Positions 8,365 to 17,973 are shown, counted from the first letter of the stretch. The stretch: 64,000 nt of DNA from Pedobacter sp. JY14-1 (GCF_029269825.1 NZ_JARJHU010000009.1:124601-188600), one strand, 5' to 3'. The notes: a model not told the origin generated them from the sequence alone. Numbers and translations: made by a program.

Positions 8365-9336
8365 TCAGCGCAGTCCTGAAGCCGCCATCATCGCTTTCAG
8401 GGTCTTTAAATCTTCACGGATATGACTGATGACTTCCTCTCTGGATATGCTGAGCTGGCTGGCGCCAGCATCAGCTCCTCCAAGCGGATATTCAAAATGC
8501 TGGGAAACGGGTTTATTAAAACCATAATCCTTTAACAATTTAAAGTAATGCGGATAGTCTATCATGCCTTGTCCGAGTGGTACATTCTGTGTCAGCCATT
8601 TGCCGTTTTTTTGCGTCCAGTGGTAATCTTTTACGGTTACAGAGCCAAGATAGCTGCAGATCAGGTCCAGATTGACCGGCCAGGCCTCGGCGCCGTCCAC
8701 ACTCGCATGCCGGATGTCAAACTGTATACCTGACCACCTGGGATCCAGATCCTTAAGCACCATCCATAGGTCCCATACCGGTCCGCCGAACCTTCCTGTA
8801 TGATTTTCGTAGTCACCATGGATACCATATTTCCTGTTCAGTTGCGCGAGTTCCCTCAAATCCCTTTTGAATATTTCCAGGTCTCTGACAATTCCCCGGC
8901 CACTGTAACTGTACCATCCCATCCGGTAATTCGGTATCCCCAGCGATGCCGCAGTTTTCAGGATATCTTCCGTATACCGGTCTTTTGCCTTACCGATGTC
9001 CGTTGTGATCGTGTAAACCCCGAGACCAGCGTTCCGGATAATATCCACCGCCTTTGGAAGATCCTGTTTAACTTTTTCAGGTAGTACGTGTCCTTGTGGC
9101 CTTACTGTAAGGTCGATACCTTCATATCCCATATCTTTTGCCAGCGCAGCCATTTCCTGATAACCCAGCCAATGCAGGTGTTTGGAAAAAATGTTGATGC
9201 TGGGGCCTGCCTGCAATGGATTTCTGCCAAGTTCTTCATCCGGTATCAGAGATGCCATACCCTTAAAAGGCACAGTGGCAGCAGCCATTGCGGTAAGACA
9301 GACAAACTGCTTTCTGGAGATACGTTCTTGATTCAT
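8365..9336 (-). CDS. Exported sugar isomerase/epimerase-like TIM-barrel protein
   Basis: 323 residues of the xylose isomerase-like TIM-barrel family (AP endonuclease 2 superfamily). The N-terminus has a signal of Tat appearance (SRKQF, then an Ala-rich hydrophobic stretch), so the enzyme is probably periplasmic. Family metal-site motifs are visible: GDYENHTGRFGG, then QFDIRHASVDG, then VKDYHW, with the closing HFEYPL. Related TIM barrels in Bacteroidota sit in clusters with DUF1080 and Gfo/Idh proteins that process 3-keto-glycosides; that role here is inference. It is 18 bases downstream of yjbQ on the same strand. Confidence 0.83.
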   Translation of the reverse strand: MNQERISRKQFVCLTAMAAATVPFKGMASLIPDEELGRNPLQAGPSINIFSKHLHWLGYQEMAALAKDMGYEGIDLTVRPQGHVLPEKVKQDLPKAVDIIRNAGLGVYTITTDIGKAKDRYTEDILKTAASLGIPNYRMGWYSYSGRGIVRDLEIFKRDLRELAQLNRKYGIHGDYENHTGRFGGPVWDLWMVLKDLDPRWSGIQFDIRHASVDGAEAWPVNLDLICSYLGSVTVKDYHWTQKNGKWLTQNVPLGQGMIDYPHYFKLLKDYGFNKPVSQHFEYPLGGADAGASQLSISREEVISHIREDLKTLKAMMAASGLR

Positions 9337-9354
9337 AAATATTTTGTTTGTTTT

Positions 9355-9777
9355 TCAGTTTCCCCAGGCTGTAATTACCAGGTTGCGTTCCCCGCCCCGG
9401 TTACGGTGCTCGCAGAGATAGATGCCCTGCCATACCCCCAATGCAAGCCGTCCCTCATTGACAGGAATAAGAACAGAGGTGCCTAAAATGGAAGCCTTCA
9501 GATGCGCTGGCATATCGTCTGCGCCCTCATAGTCATGCACATAATCCGGATCATTTTCCCTCACCGATTTATTAAAATACATTTCGAAATCCTGACGTAC
9601 AGTCGGGTCTGCATTTTCATTGATGGTAAGACTTGCCGAAGTATGCTGGATAAATACCTGAAAAATACCTGTCCTGATTTCCCTGATCTGCGGGAGAGCC
9701 TTCAGTACCTCTTCAGTGATGAGATGAAATCCGCGCCGTCTTTCACGCAGCTTAATTCTTTGCTGAAACATTTTCAT
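9355..9777 (-). CDS. yjbQ: YjbQ family protein (UPF0047)
   Basis: 140 residues, the usual size for this family. Signature segments are present: HTSASLTINENADP near the middle, DDMPAHLKASILG, and the C-terminal GVWQGIYLCEHRNRGG with its conserved His and Arg. The E. coli member has secondary thiamin phosphate synthase activity, but the physiological role is not settled. The chosen ATG at 9777 begins at MKMFQQRI, matching the family start; a further in-frame ATG lies four codons upstream. It leads the TIM-barrel gene by 18 bases, probably in one transcript. Confidence 0.9.
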   Translation of the reverse strand: MKMFQQRIKLRERRRGFHLITEEVLKALPQIREIRTGIFQVFIQHTSASLTINENADPTVRQDFEMYFNKSVRENDPDYVHDYEGADDMPAHLKASILGTSVLIPVNEGRLALGVWQGIYLCEHRNRGGERNLVITAWGN

Positions 9778-9964
9778 ATCGTGGTACACTGGTCAGATAC
9801 AAGATAGTAATAAAATCCACAGCATCCGGCGGTAAACTGATGAGATTTTTCCCCAAGGAAATTACGCCAACAGCACTGATATGGCTCAATGGACTAGAAC
9901 GCCCATTTTTACCGGATGGCACAGAACCTGCTTTACAGGGTATATTACAAGTGTCCTGAAAGAT

Positions 9965-10159
9965 ATGAAGGAATTAACAAAATCAATAGAAATGGCAGAA
10001 GCCATTAAGTCAGTGCTAAGGGCACGCAATCTCAGCAAAGCCCAGTTTGCAGAACTAATGGGTGAAGACCTGTCTGTTGTCAGAGAATGGCTCAGCGGGA
10101 CCTACCGCTTTAATCTTCCTATACTGTTCAGGATCAGCGAAAGGCTCAACCTTCTTTAG
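9965..10159 (+). CDS. Small Xre-type helix-turn-helix protein (64 aa)
   Basis: A single HTH_3-type DNA-binding domain fills the protein: VLRARNLSKAQFAELMGEDL then VVREWLSGTYRFNLP, and a closing ISERLNLL helix. ATG 9965 is chosen because the domain starts there; the frame is open further upstream but that part has no likeness to the fold. There is no toxin partner next to it: upstream is the divergent yjbQ gene and downstream the GH15 gene (81 bases). It is either an orphan regulator or the remains of an antitoxin-like gene. Confidence 0.65.
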   Translation: MKELTKSIEMAEAIKSVLRARNLSKAQFAELMGEDLSVVREWLSGTYRFNLPILFRISERLNLL

Positions 10160-10240
10160 CGATTAACCTTTACCGTTTGTCTTTTCAGAACAAAAACGGG
10201 CGGATAGGTGTTATGTTCCCAATACCAATCCAAGCTTCAT

Positions 10241-12025
10241 ATGACAGAGAGACATACCTATCAGACAGGTATCATCGGCAATTGTGCCTACCTCGCACAC
10301 ATCAATAAGAATACAAATATAGACTGGCTTTGCTGGCCACGTTTCGACAGCAGTTTCGTCTTCGGCGGGCTGCTTGATCAGGAAAAAGGAGGGGAGTTCT
10401 CCATCAAACCTCACGGCGAATTCACCTCCCGGCAGTATTACCTTGAAAATACCAATATCATGGTGACAGAAGTCACCAATCCCGAAGGAAAATACCGTGT
10501 AACAGATTTCGCACCGCGCTTTTATCATCACGAACGTTATTTCAAACCCCTTATGCTCATCCGGAAAGTGGAACCTCTGGAAGGCAATCCAAGAGTCAGG
10601 GTTATCTGTAAACCGGTGTGTAATTATGGTGAAAGCCATCAGCGTGGACACCGGGGCAGCAACCATATCCTGTATACCGGCTGTGCCGAAAACATGCAGC
10701 TCAGTACCAATATTCCACTGAGTTATATAGAAGATGACAGGTACTTCGCCCTGAACGAAACAAAATACCTGATCATGACCTACGGACATGAGCTGAATGC
10801 GCCGATCAACAGTACGGCTGAGCGCTTTCTTTCAGAAACCATACGTTACTGGAGACGATGGATCAAGCATTCGAACATTGCAGGTTTTTACCAGCACCTG
10901 GTCATTCGTTCAGCACTCGTGCTGAAAATCCATCAGTTCGAGGATACCGGCGCGATCATCGCTGCCAGTACAACCAGTCTGCCCGAATCACCAGGCAGCA
11001 AACGGAACTGGGATTATCGTTATTGCTGGATGCGCGATACCTATTATGTAATAACAGCATTGAACCATATCGGCCATTTTGAAGAAATGGAAAAGTACTT
11101 TGGCTACATTACCGACATTTCCTTCAGGGACGACAAACGGTATCAACCGCTTTTCGGTATCGCCGGTGAGCGCATTCTGACCGAACGCGTCCTGAAACAC
11201 ATTTCCGGTTATCAGAACAATACGCCAGTACGCATTGGTAACCAGGCCTACGAACACATTCAGAATGACATTTATGGTCAGGTACTCGTTTCTATGCTGC
11301 CGCTTTATACCGATCACCGTTTCATCTTTAGGGAAAGACAGGATTCCGCTACCTGGCTGGACTACCTGCTCAGCAAGATCGAGCGGACAATCGACGAGAA
11401 GGATGCCGGCCTTTGGGAATTCCGGAATATCGCGCACACCCACTGCTATACCAACCTTTTCCAGTGGGCAGGGGCAAATGCCGCACTGAAAATGGCAAAG
11501 ACCATCGGGAATGCAGTATACGAAGAGCGCGCCACTATCCTCATCAACAAAGCGGCAAAGCATATTGAAGACTGTTATGATCCTGTGCGTAAAGTATACA
11601 CACATGCAGCAGGTAGTCCGCATCTGGATGCAAGCACGTTACAACTCATTCTCATGAACTACCTGGATCCGGCCTCCGAAAAAGCTAGAGACCACCTCAC
11701 TGCACTCGAAAAGGAACTCAAAGCTGAAAATGGCTTATTTTACCGCTACCTGCATACAGATGACTTCGGCAGGCCAAAGACTACCTTCCTCATCTGTGCA
11801 TTCTGGTACGTAGAAGCACTGGCCTGTGTGGGCAGGCTGGACGATGCGATCCGGGAATTTGAGTCCATTATCGGTTACGCTAACCACCTGTTGCTGTTCA
11901 GTGAGGATGTTGATGAGAAAGATGGCAGCCAGTGGGGCAATTTTCCCCAGGCTTACAGCCATGTAGGGCTGATGAACGCTGCGCACCGCATTGCCATTAA
12001 ACTCGACCGGCCAATCTTTCTCTAA
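10241..12025 (+). CDS. Glycoside hydrolase family 15 protein (glucoamylase/trehalase type)
   Basis: 594 residues. An N-terminal beta-sandwich domain (YQTGIIGNCAYLAHINKN, typical of bacterial GH15) is followed by an (alpha/alpha)6 barrel. The catalytic region shows SKRNWDYRYCWMRDTYY, and the C-terminal FSEDVDEKDGSQWGNFPQAYSH carries the second conserved acid region. No signal peptide, so cytoplasmic. Related enzymes hydrolyse trehalose, maltose or isomaltose-like alpha-glucans. The convergent neighbour, 7 bases away, makes trehalose, so trehalase activity or removal of a competing alpha-glucan is the likely role. Start chosen at ATG 10241 (MTERHTYQ), which matches the family. Confidence 0.88.
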   Translation: MTERHTYQTGIIGNCAYLAHINKNTNIDWLCWPRFDSSFVFGGLLDQEKGGEFSIKPHGEFTSRQYYLENTNIMVTEVTNPEGKYRVTDFAPRFYHHERYFKPLMLIRKVEPLEGNPRVRVICKPVCNYGESHQRGHRGSNHILYTGCAENMQLSTNIPLSYIEDDRYFALNETKYLIMTYGHELNAPINSTAERFLSETIRYWRRWIKHSNIAGFYQHLVIRSALVLKIHQFEDTGAIIAASTTSLPESPGSKRNWDYRYCWMRDTYYVITALNHIGHFEEMEKYFGYITDISFRDDKRYQPLFGIAGERILTERVLKHISGYQNNTPVRIGNQAYEHIQNDIYGQVLVSMLPLYTDHRFIFRERQDSATWLDYLLSKIERTIDEKDAGLWEFRNIAHTHCYTNLFQWAGANAALKMAKTIGNAVYEERATILINKAAKHIEDCYDPVRKVYTHAAGSPHLDASTLQLILMNYLDPASEKARDHLTALEKELKAENGLFYRYLHTDDFGRPKTTFLICAFWYVEALACVGRLDDAIREFESIIGYANHLLLFSEDVDEKDGSQWGNFPQAYSHVGLMNAAHRIAIKLDRPIFL

Positions 12026-12032
12026 AGCAAAG

Positions 12033-14321
12033 TCAGTTGCCGTTCCTGCCAAACGATGAAAAAAACCTGCGCAGCAGCGATCGCTGCTGCTTTTCCACAG
12101 GCTTACGACCAGATTTGTCACCTGGCATCGGACTTGCTTCATACTGGACCAGCATCATCAGCATGTCCCTGACCTCGCGGAAATCGCGCAGGTAATAACG
12201 TGCGGCAGACATATTGCCACCTACCTTGATGGTGTAGGCACTTTCCGGAAGTGACTTGAAAATATCTTCATCGGTATGGTCGTCGCCAAAAGCGATGATA
12301 AAACCAGGATGGTGGCCATGCAGCCAGTTTAAGGCTGCTTTTCCCTTATTCACTTCAACATTCTTAAACTCGATCACTTTATTGCCCTCCATGATCTGCA
12401 GCCCTTTGTCTGCTACAAACATGCGCAAATGATTGACAATTTCTCCGGCGCGGAATTCACCAAGTCCTTTTTCCGCTTTCCTGTAATGCCACACCAGCGA
12501 AAAGCTCTTTTCCTCTATGAAAGATCCCGGCGTGCGATCCGTATAGACCTCAAGGACAGACCTGACTTCCTGCTTCCATTTATCCGTAAGCAGGGGAACC
12601 GATTTCCATTCCTGTCCGGACCTTTTCTGCCATGCGCCATGCTCGGCGATCAAACCCAGGTTACAGTGCCCGAACCACTTTTCAAGCGTCTGGTAGTTCC
12701 GTCCGCTGATGATGACCACATGATTGGCTGTATCCGCGGTCATTTTATGAATGATGTCATAAAGGTCATCGTCAGGGGCTGCCTTGTCGATGTCTCCCTT
12801 AAACCCCACTAAAGTGCCATCATAATCCAGGAAAATAAACCGGTCGCGGGACGCGGCGTATTGCCTGGCGATCTGCTCGCGGACTGGCTGGGCAGCATGA
12901 CGCGTAAGCAACGACTGCTGTAACTCCTTTACCTCCCCAAGTTTATCCATAAAGTTCTTTACCCACAGGTTAATGTTGAATTTCCGCACAATATGACGCA
13001 TACTGCTCATACGGGCAACTTGTTCTTCAAAAGGCATATTGATAGCCTGCACCATTGCACGCATCATATCACCTATGTTGTTTGGATTAACGATCAGTGC
13101 ATCGTTCAGTTCCTTTGACGCCCCGGCCATTTCGCTGAGGATCAACACACCATCGTTATTGGTCCTTGACGCAACATATTCCTTGCTGACCAGGTTCATT
13201 CCGTCCCGCATCGGTGTTACGAGACAGATGTCCGAAGTGCTGTACAACGCGGACAGGAACTCTACAGAAAAGGACTTGTAGAAATAATGGATAGGCACCC
13301 AGTTCATCGTCCTGAACCTGGCGTTGATATTGCCTACCAACTGGTCTATTCTGTCCCGGAGTTCCTTATACTGGGGTACCGTATCCCTTGAAGGAACGAC
13401 GATCATATATAACACCACCTTTTCCAGATATTCCGGATGCATTTGCAGCAGCAGTTCCATTGCCTGAAGACGCTGAAGGATACCCTTACTGTAATCAAGC
13501 CGGTCTATCGTCAGGATAATCTTAAGGTCCTTCTGGCTTTCCTTGAATGCAGCAGAGTAACGGGCTACCTTTGGATGCAGCGTAAGCTGTTCAAATTTTT
13601 CATGGTCTATACCCATAGGAAAAGCCTCTACCACAATATGTCTGTTCTTGTGAATAATCACATTATCTGCCATTTTCCCGGAAGACAAGCGAGAGGCGGC
13701 ACTCAGGAAGTGCCGGACGTCATCAAAAGTATGAAAACCCAGCAGATCCGCGCCAAGCATACCCTGGATCAACTCTTCACGCCAGGGGATCAGTCTGAAA
13801 ACCTCATAGGAGGGGAAGGGGATATGCTGAAAAAAACCAATCGTGACGGCCGGACGTTCGGTCCGGATCATTCCCGGGAGCGAAAGTAACTGGTAATCCT
13901 GTATCCATATGGTATCACCATCCCTAAGGTTTTGTACGACCGCGTCCCGAAACTTCCCGTTTACCCGCTGGTAAGTATCCCAGTAACTTTGCTCAAAATT
14001 TGCATAAGTGACCAGGTAGTGAAAAACAGGCCATAGCACTTCATTGGAAAAACCCTCATAATACAGGTTGATCTCTTCAGTGCTGAGAAATACAGGGATA
14101 AGGTTAAAGGCAGCCAGTTTTTTCGAAACCTCCTTCTGACGCTCGGGCGGGACCTCTATTCCAGGCCATCCGATCCAGATATTGTCACCTGTTTTATATA
14201 CGGACCCGAGCCCTGTAGCGAGCCCGCCTTCGCTGGGCCTTAAAACATACGCTCCGTTTTGTTCTGAAATCTTGACTGGGAGGCGGTTAGATACAATAAT
14301 GGTCTTATTCTTATTCGGCAT
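12033..14321 (-). CDS. otsAB: Fused trehalose-6-phosphate synthase / trehalose-6-phosphate phosphatase
   Basis: 762 residues. Residues 1 to about 470 form a GT20 synthase joining UDP-glucose (or another NDP-glucose) and glucose-6-phosphate: IIVSNRLPVK at the start, GWPGIEVP, WIQDYQLLSLPGMIR, then VTPMRDGMNLVSKEYVA. Residues from about 495 form a HAD phosphatase with FLDYDGTLVGF, VVIISGR and GDDHTDEDIF. The fusion lets one protein make trehalose from start to finish. Cytoplasmic. Other in-frame ATGs lie 3 and 6 codons upstream (14330, 14339). It converges on GH15, and the divergent neighbour is a lipoprotein gene. Confidence 0.95.
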   Translation of the reverse strand: MPNKNKTIIVSNRLPVKISEQNGAYVLRPSEGGLATGLGSVYKTGDNIWIGWPGIEVPPERQKEVSKKLAAFNLIPVFLSTEEINLYYEGFSNEVLWPVFHYLVTYANFEQSYWDTYQRVNGKFRDAVVQNLRDGDTIWIQDYQLLSLPGMIRTERPAVTIGFFQHIPFPSYEVFRLIPWREELIQGMLGADLLGFHTFDDVRHFLSAASRLSSGKMADNVIIHKNRHIVVEAFPMGIDHEKFEQLTLHPKVARYSAAFKESQKDLKIILTIDRLDYSKGILQRLQAMELLLQMHPEYLEKVVLYMIVVPSRDTVPQYKELRDRIDQLVGNINARFRTMNWVPIHYFYKSFSVEFLSALYSTSDICLVTPMRDGMNLVSKEYVASRTNNDGVLILSEMAGASKELNDALIVNPNNIGDMMRAMVQAINMPFEEQVARMSSMRHIVRKFNINLWVKNFMDKLGEVKELQQSLLTRHAAQPVREQIARQYAASRDRFIFLDYDGTLVGFKGDIDKAAPDDDLYDIIHKMTADTANHVVIISGRNYQTLEKWFGHCNLGLIAEHGAWQKRSGQEWKSVPLLTDKWKQEVRSVLEVYTDRTPGSFIEEKSFSLVWHYRKAEKGLGEFRAGEIVNHLRMFVADKGLQIMEGNKVIEFKNVEVNKGKAALNWLHGHHPGFIIAFGDDHTDEDIFKSLPESAYTIKVGGNMSAARYYLRDFREVRDMLMMLVQYEASPMPGDKSGRKPVEKQQRSLLRRFFSSFGRNGN

Positions 14322-14422
14322 ATACACCATTAAAACCATTTCAGGCCAGTATTGTTTTTGAAAGATTAAATTAATTGCTTATTAGGAATAGTCGCTTAAT
14401 CAATATAAACTGATCTTGGCGT

Positions 14423-14430
14423 TAAATTTG
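14423..14430 (+). promoter_or_regulatory. Bacteroidota -7 element for the 248-aa lipoprotein gene
   Basis: TAAATTTG matches the TAnnTTTG consensus exactly and lies 32 bases before the ATG at 14463. No TTG is seen at the ideal -33 distance, so this is a moderate call. Confidence 0.45.
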
Positions 14431-14462
14431 TTCAGAACTGCTCGTCAAAACACCAAGTATTT

Positions 14463-15209
14463 ATGACCAAAAGCCAGCTAGCCGCATTTATCCTTCTGCC
14501 TGTTCTCCTGAATTCCTGTTCAAGCATGTACATGCCCAATGTACCCAATACGCCTATGCTGAGCCAGCGGGGCGAGCTCAGCGGGGGAGCACACATCTCA
14601 CTACGCGGCAATGCCAGCCTTAACGGCGCCTATGCCGTCGCCGATCACTTTGGCGTAATCTTTGGCGGAAGCCATATGAAAAGGGAATGGGAGAAAAAAG
14701 ACTATAAGCATAATCTGCTGGAAGTCGGAGGTGGTTATTTCAACACTTTTGGTCCGGACGACAACCGGATCATCGAAGTATATGCTGGTTACGGCGGCGG
14801 CAGCACAGACCGTGTCTTTCGCCATTACGATGACCAGAATATATTGACAGGATCAGACCTGCAAAAAGTGACTTACAGCAAAACCTTTTTCCAGGTAAAC
14901 TACAGTTCAAGAAAATCAGATAACCTGAAACTTTTCGGGCGCAATTTTCCGATCAGTTATGGCACGGCATTACGCATCAGCTCTGTAGAAATGAAAACCT
15001 TCATGATCAATGACATCGGCCAGCTGCGTGAAGGAAATGTATTCCTCGAACCCGTATTCTTTACCAGGATGAAACTCTCAGACCAGATCCAGCTTCAATA
15101 TACCACCAGCGGAAACTTCGGGCTGAACAGCCGCAAATATATGAATGCCGGCAATTCCATCTTTACTGTCGGTGCCGTCGTCAACGTAGGCGGCAAAACG
15201 CTGAAATAA
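14463..15209 (+). CDS. Putative outer-membrane lipoprotein of unknown function
   Basis: 248 residues with a lipoprotein signal (MTKSQLAAFILLPVLL, lipobox LNSC). The mature part is built of alternating hydrophobic strands with many Gly and aromatic residues (GGAHISLRG, LNGAYAVADHFGVIFGG, VYAGYGGG, SFGL-like endings). This suggests a small beta-barrel or beta-sandwich in the outer membrane. I do not recognise a named family. It has its own promoter candidate at 14423-14430 and ends in a strong terminator shared with the convergent dehydrogenase gene. Confidence 0.75.
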   Translation: MTKSQLAAFILLPVLLNSCSSMYMPNVPNTPMLSQRGELSGGAHISLRGNASLNGAYAVADHFGVIFGGSHMKREWEKKDYKHNLLEVGGGYFNTFGPDDNRIIEVYAGYGGGSTDRVFRHYDDQNILTGSDLQKVTYSKTFFQVNYSSRKSDNLKLFGRNFPISYGTALRISSVEMKTFMINDIGQLREGNVFLEPVFFTRMKLSDQIQLQYTTSGNFGLNSRKYMNAGNSIFTVGAVVNVGGKTLK

Positions 15210-15210
15210 A

Positions 15211-15237
15211 GAAGCCCGCCATATTCCGGCGGGCTTC
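15211..15237. terminator. Bidirectional terminator
   Basis: A perfect 10-base GC-rich inverted repeat (GAAGCCCGCC / GGCGGGCTTC) with a 7-base loop lies between the convergent lipoprotein gene and the 903-residue dehydrogenase gene. Confidence 0.85.
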
Positions 15238-15261
15238 TCTGAACTGACATGATGAGCAGTA

Positions 15262-17973
15262 CTATTTTGCCTTTACGATCACTTTGCTCAGCGACGGTCT
15301 GTCCTTCGCCTCATCTGCCGTATTCTTAAAGACAATGTATAAGTCATGGAGCTTGCCATCTGTTACGGCGGCCAGCGCAATATCAGCACTGCTGTTTGCG
15401 GCTGAACCCAGTAACCTGCCATCCTGGCCGTCAACATGTACCTCGATGCTGTAAGCAGCATTACCGGTAAGCACCAGTTGGATAGCGGAAATATCCGTCA
15501 GGTCAATCTGGCTTAGCTTAATCCATCCGTTCTTTTGCGGAAGTACCAGTAGCTGGTTCCCGTTATTGTCCCTGCGCGCAAACTCAGCCACATCCTTTAT
15601 GTCCTTCGCATCAATTTCATTGCTACGCAGAGCAATGGCGTCATTGCCTGAAAGTGGTTTCACTCCAGCTGATCCGGCATCTGCGTAAGAAGCCTTAAGG
15701 CTAAGTGCCGATTGTTTTTTATTGACTTCCGCAGGAGGGACAATTTTACCTGTTGCAGGCAATGACGGTCCGGCGGAAGAGGTTGCACTCAGCGACAGAA
15801 TCCATTCTGCGATCTGCCTGGCTTCCGACTCCTTCATCGTCGGGTGTGCAGGCATCGCTACTTCGCCCCATACACCGCTGCTGCCCTTAAGGATCTTACC
15901 GGCCAGATAGGACGGTGCATCCGCTTTAGACTGGTATTTTGAAGAGACCAGCTTAAACATCGGACCTATGGATTTAGCGTCCACCTTATGACAGGTACTG
16001 CAATCACTTTTTTGCATCAGGGCTTTTCCGACCATGGTCTGTGCAGCTTCCTGATGGCCAAGTTTTGCGCCCGCCAGGTCTAATCCTTCCTGATAACTGC
16101 TGGATACATATATGCGTGTTTTATTCACTGTAGCACCAGGATCTGTCACCTGTACATGGTAATTTACCGGTTTACCTGGAAAATAGAACGTTTTGTTGCC
16201 ACTCAGTACAATATCTACCTTAGGTTGCGCATTGCCGGCAGAAACATTGATCGTCTGGCTCTTTGAAGAAGCCCTATTTTTGTCCACTACCAGTACGCTG
16301 ACAGCATAATTGCCTGCCTTGGTGAAAGTATGCTGCAGCACCGGCGTGGTGGTTGTCTTTTTAAGACCCGCTCCAAGGCTCCAGATATAGGTCAGCGCAT
16401 CACCGTCAGGATCTGTTGCCTCTACCTTTGCAGTCATTTTATAAGGCAGCAAACCGCTGGCATTTTCTATGTTAAGTTTTTTTACGATCGGTGGACGGTT
16501 ACCCTCCAGGTAATCTATCCTTACCAGGCCGGCATCCGGATTTTTTGAGAACCAGCCCTTACCATACTCCAGGATATAAAGCTTACCGTCCGGACCCTGT
16601 TCCATGTCTATAGGCGCGTTCAGCGGAACATTTGCCATAAAAGGCTCCATACTTTTATAATCGCCATTCGCATCCATAGTTACCGCTTTTACCCAGCCCC
16701 TGATCCATTCGTAGATCAACAGTTTGCCATTATAATAGGCAGGGTAGGGAGATGCTCCCGGCTTAGTATAGTAAACCGGGCCCGCCATTGCGGTACGGCC
16801 ACCAGCACCGACCTGCGGAAATTCCTTAGATTCACCATAAGGATACCAGATAAAAGCCGGCTGGGCAGGAGGAAGCGTAGCAAGCCCCGTGTTGTTAGGC
16901 GAGTTATTAATGCCTGCAGCAGGATCAAAAGGTGCTCCGCTGGTGCCGTTTGTATAATCATAGGCTTTGTAAGGATAATTGTTACCGATAAACAGCGGCC
17001 AGCCGAAGAAACCAGCCTTCTTAGCCTGGTTGACCTCGTCATAACCTCTCGGCCCACGGTTAGGATCGTCATTATTGGCATCCGGCCCAACTTCGCCCCA
17101 GTAAAGAAAGCCGGTCCTCTGGTCTACAGAAATACGATAGGGGTTCCTGTTGCCCATCACAAAGATCTCAGGGCGGGTTTTTTCAGTTCCCTTAGGAAAG
17201 AGGTTACCTTCAGGAATATCATAGGTTCCGTCTTCATTGACCTTGATCCTGAGTATCTTTCCCCGGAGGTCGTTGGTGTTTCCTGCCGATCTCCGTGCAT
17301 CATATTGATGAAGGCCCTCGCGATTGTCCAGCGGAGCATATCCTTTGTTCACATATTGCTGGTTAGGCGCGTCAAACGGTGTAGAGTTATCTCCTGTCGA
17401 AACATAAAGCAGGCCGCCAGGTCCGAAAGCTATAGATCCGCCGGTATGGCAGCAGATCTCACGCTGGGAATAAAATTCCAGGATCACTTTTTCTGTCGCA
17501 GTCGTGATCTTGTCGTTGACCAGTTTAAACCGCGACAGCCGGTTCACAGATTTTCCCACAGGGCTGTAAAGTGCATAGATGTACTGATTCTTTGCGAAGT
17601 TTGGGTCCGCGGCAATTCCGAGTAAACCCTCTTCCGCGTTTACACCTTCCGTATGGGTCTTGGAATAAACATCAAGTTTTCCTGCTTCCGTCAGTGTCTT
17701 TGTGGCATTCTTATAAAGCATAAATTCTCCCCTGCGCTGAGATACCAGGATATCGAGGTTCGGAAGAACAGCAAGCTCGGTCGGCTCCGTAAACTGACCA
17801 TGTACCAGATCCACTTTTACGAACCGGTCCTGGTCGGGGGTGTCGATGCGCAACACCGTCTGCCTTTGTCCCTGTGAAGCAGCTGAACGGGTTTCTGCCA
17901 TTTTGTTTTGTGAAAACGGGATCACCGCACTTAAGGCGATACCCGAAAGCAATACTATTAATGAAGTCTTCAT
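15262..17973 (-). CDS. PQQ-type sugar dehydrogenase with PKD, cytochrome c and carbohydrate-binding regions
   Basis: 903 residues with a signal peptide. Residues about 50-490 are a soluble glucose/sorbosone dehydrogenase-like propeller (LLGIAADPNF, HTGGSIAFGPGGLLYVSTGD, RGKILRIKVNEDGTY, YWGEVGPD). Residues about 500-580 are a PKD domain (EATDPDGDALTYIW). A cytochrome c site CSTCH lies at 658-662, followed by a Met-containing VAMPAHP segment. The last 150 residues resemble a CBM6-like beta-sandwich. It should oxidise sugars in the periplasm using PQQ and hand electrons to its own heme. Divergent from the DUF1080 gene, with the shared operator between them. Confidence 0.88.
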   Translation of the reverse strand: MKTSLIVLLSGIALSAVIPFSQNKMAETRSAASQGQRQTVLRIDTPDQDRFVKVDLVHGQFTEPTELAVLPNLDILVSQRRGEFMLYKNATKTLTEAGKLDVYSKTHTEGVNAEEGLLGIAADPNFAKNQYIYALYSPVGKSVNRLSRFKLVNDKITTATEKVILEFYSQREICCHTGGSIAFGPGGLLYVSTGDNSTPFDAPNQQYVNKGYAPLDNREGLHQYDARRSAGNTNDLRGKILRIKVNEDGTYDIPEGNLFPKGTEKTRPEIFVMGNRNPYRISVDQRTGFLYWGEVGPDANNDDPNRGPRGYDEVNQAKKAGFFGWPLFIGNNYPYKAYDYTNGTSGAPFDPAAGINNSPNNTGLATLPPAQPAFIWYPYGESKEFPQVGAGGRTAMAGPVYYTKPGASPYPAYYNGKLLIYEWIRGWVKAVTMDANGDYKSMEPFMANVPLNAPIDMEQGPDGKLYILEYGKGWFSKNPDAGLVRIDYLEGNRPPIVKKLNIENASGLLPYKMTAKVEATDPDGDALTYIWSLGAGLKKTTTTPVLQHTFTKAGNYAVSVLVVDKNRASSKSQTINVSAGNAQPKVDIVLSGNKTFYFPGKPVNYHVQVTDPGATVNKTRIYVSSSYQEGLDLAGAKLGHQEAAQTMVGKALMQKSDCSTCHKVDAKSIGPMFKLVSSKYQSKADAPSYLAGKILKGSSGVWGEVAMPAHPTMKESEARQIAEWILSLSATSSAGPSLPATGKIVPPAEVNKKQSALSLKASYADAGSAGVKPLSGNDAIALRSNEIDAKDIKDVAEFARRDNNGNQLLVLPQKNGWIKLSQIDLTDISAIQLVLTGNAAYSIEVHVDGQDGRLLGSAANSSADIALAAVTDGKLHDLYIVFKNTADEAKDRPSLSKVIVKAK

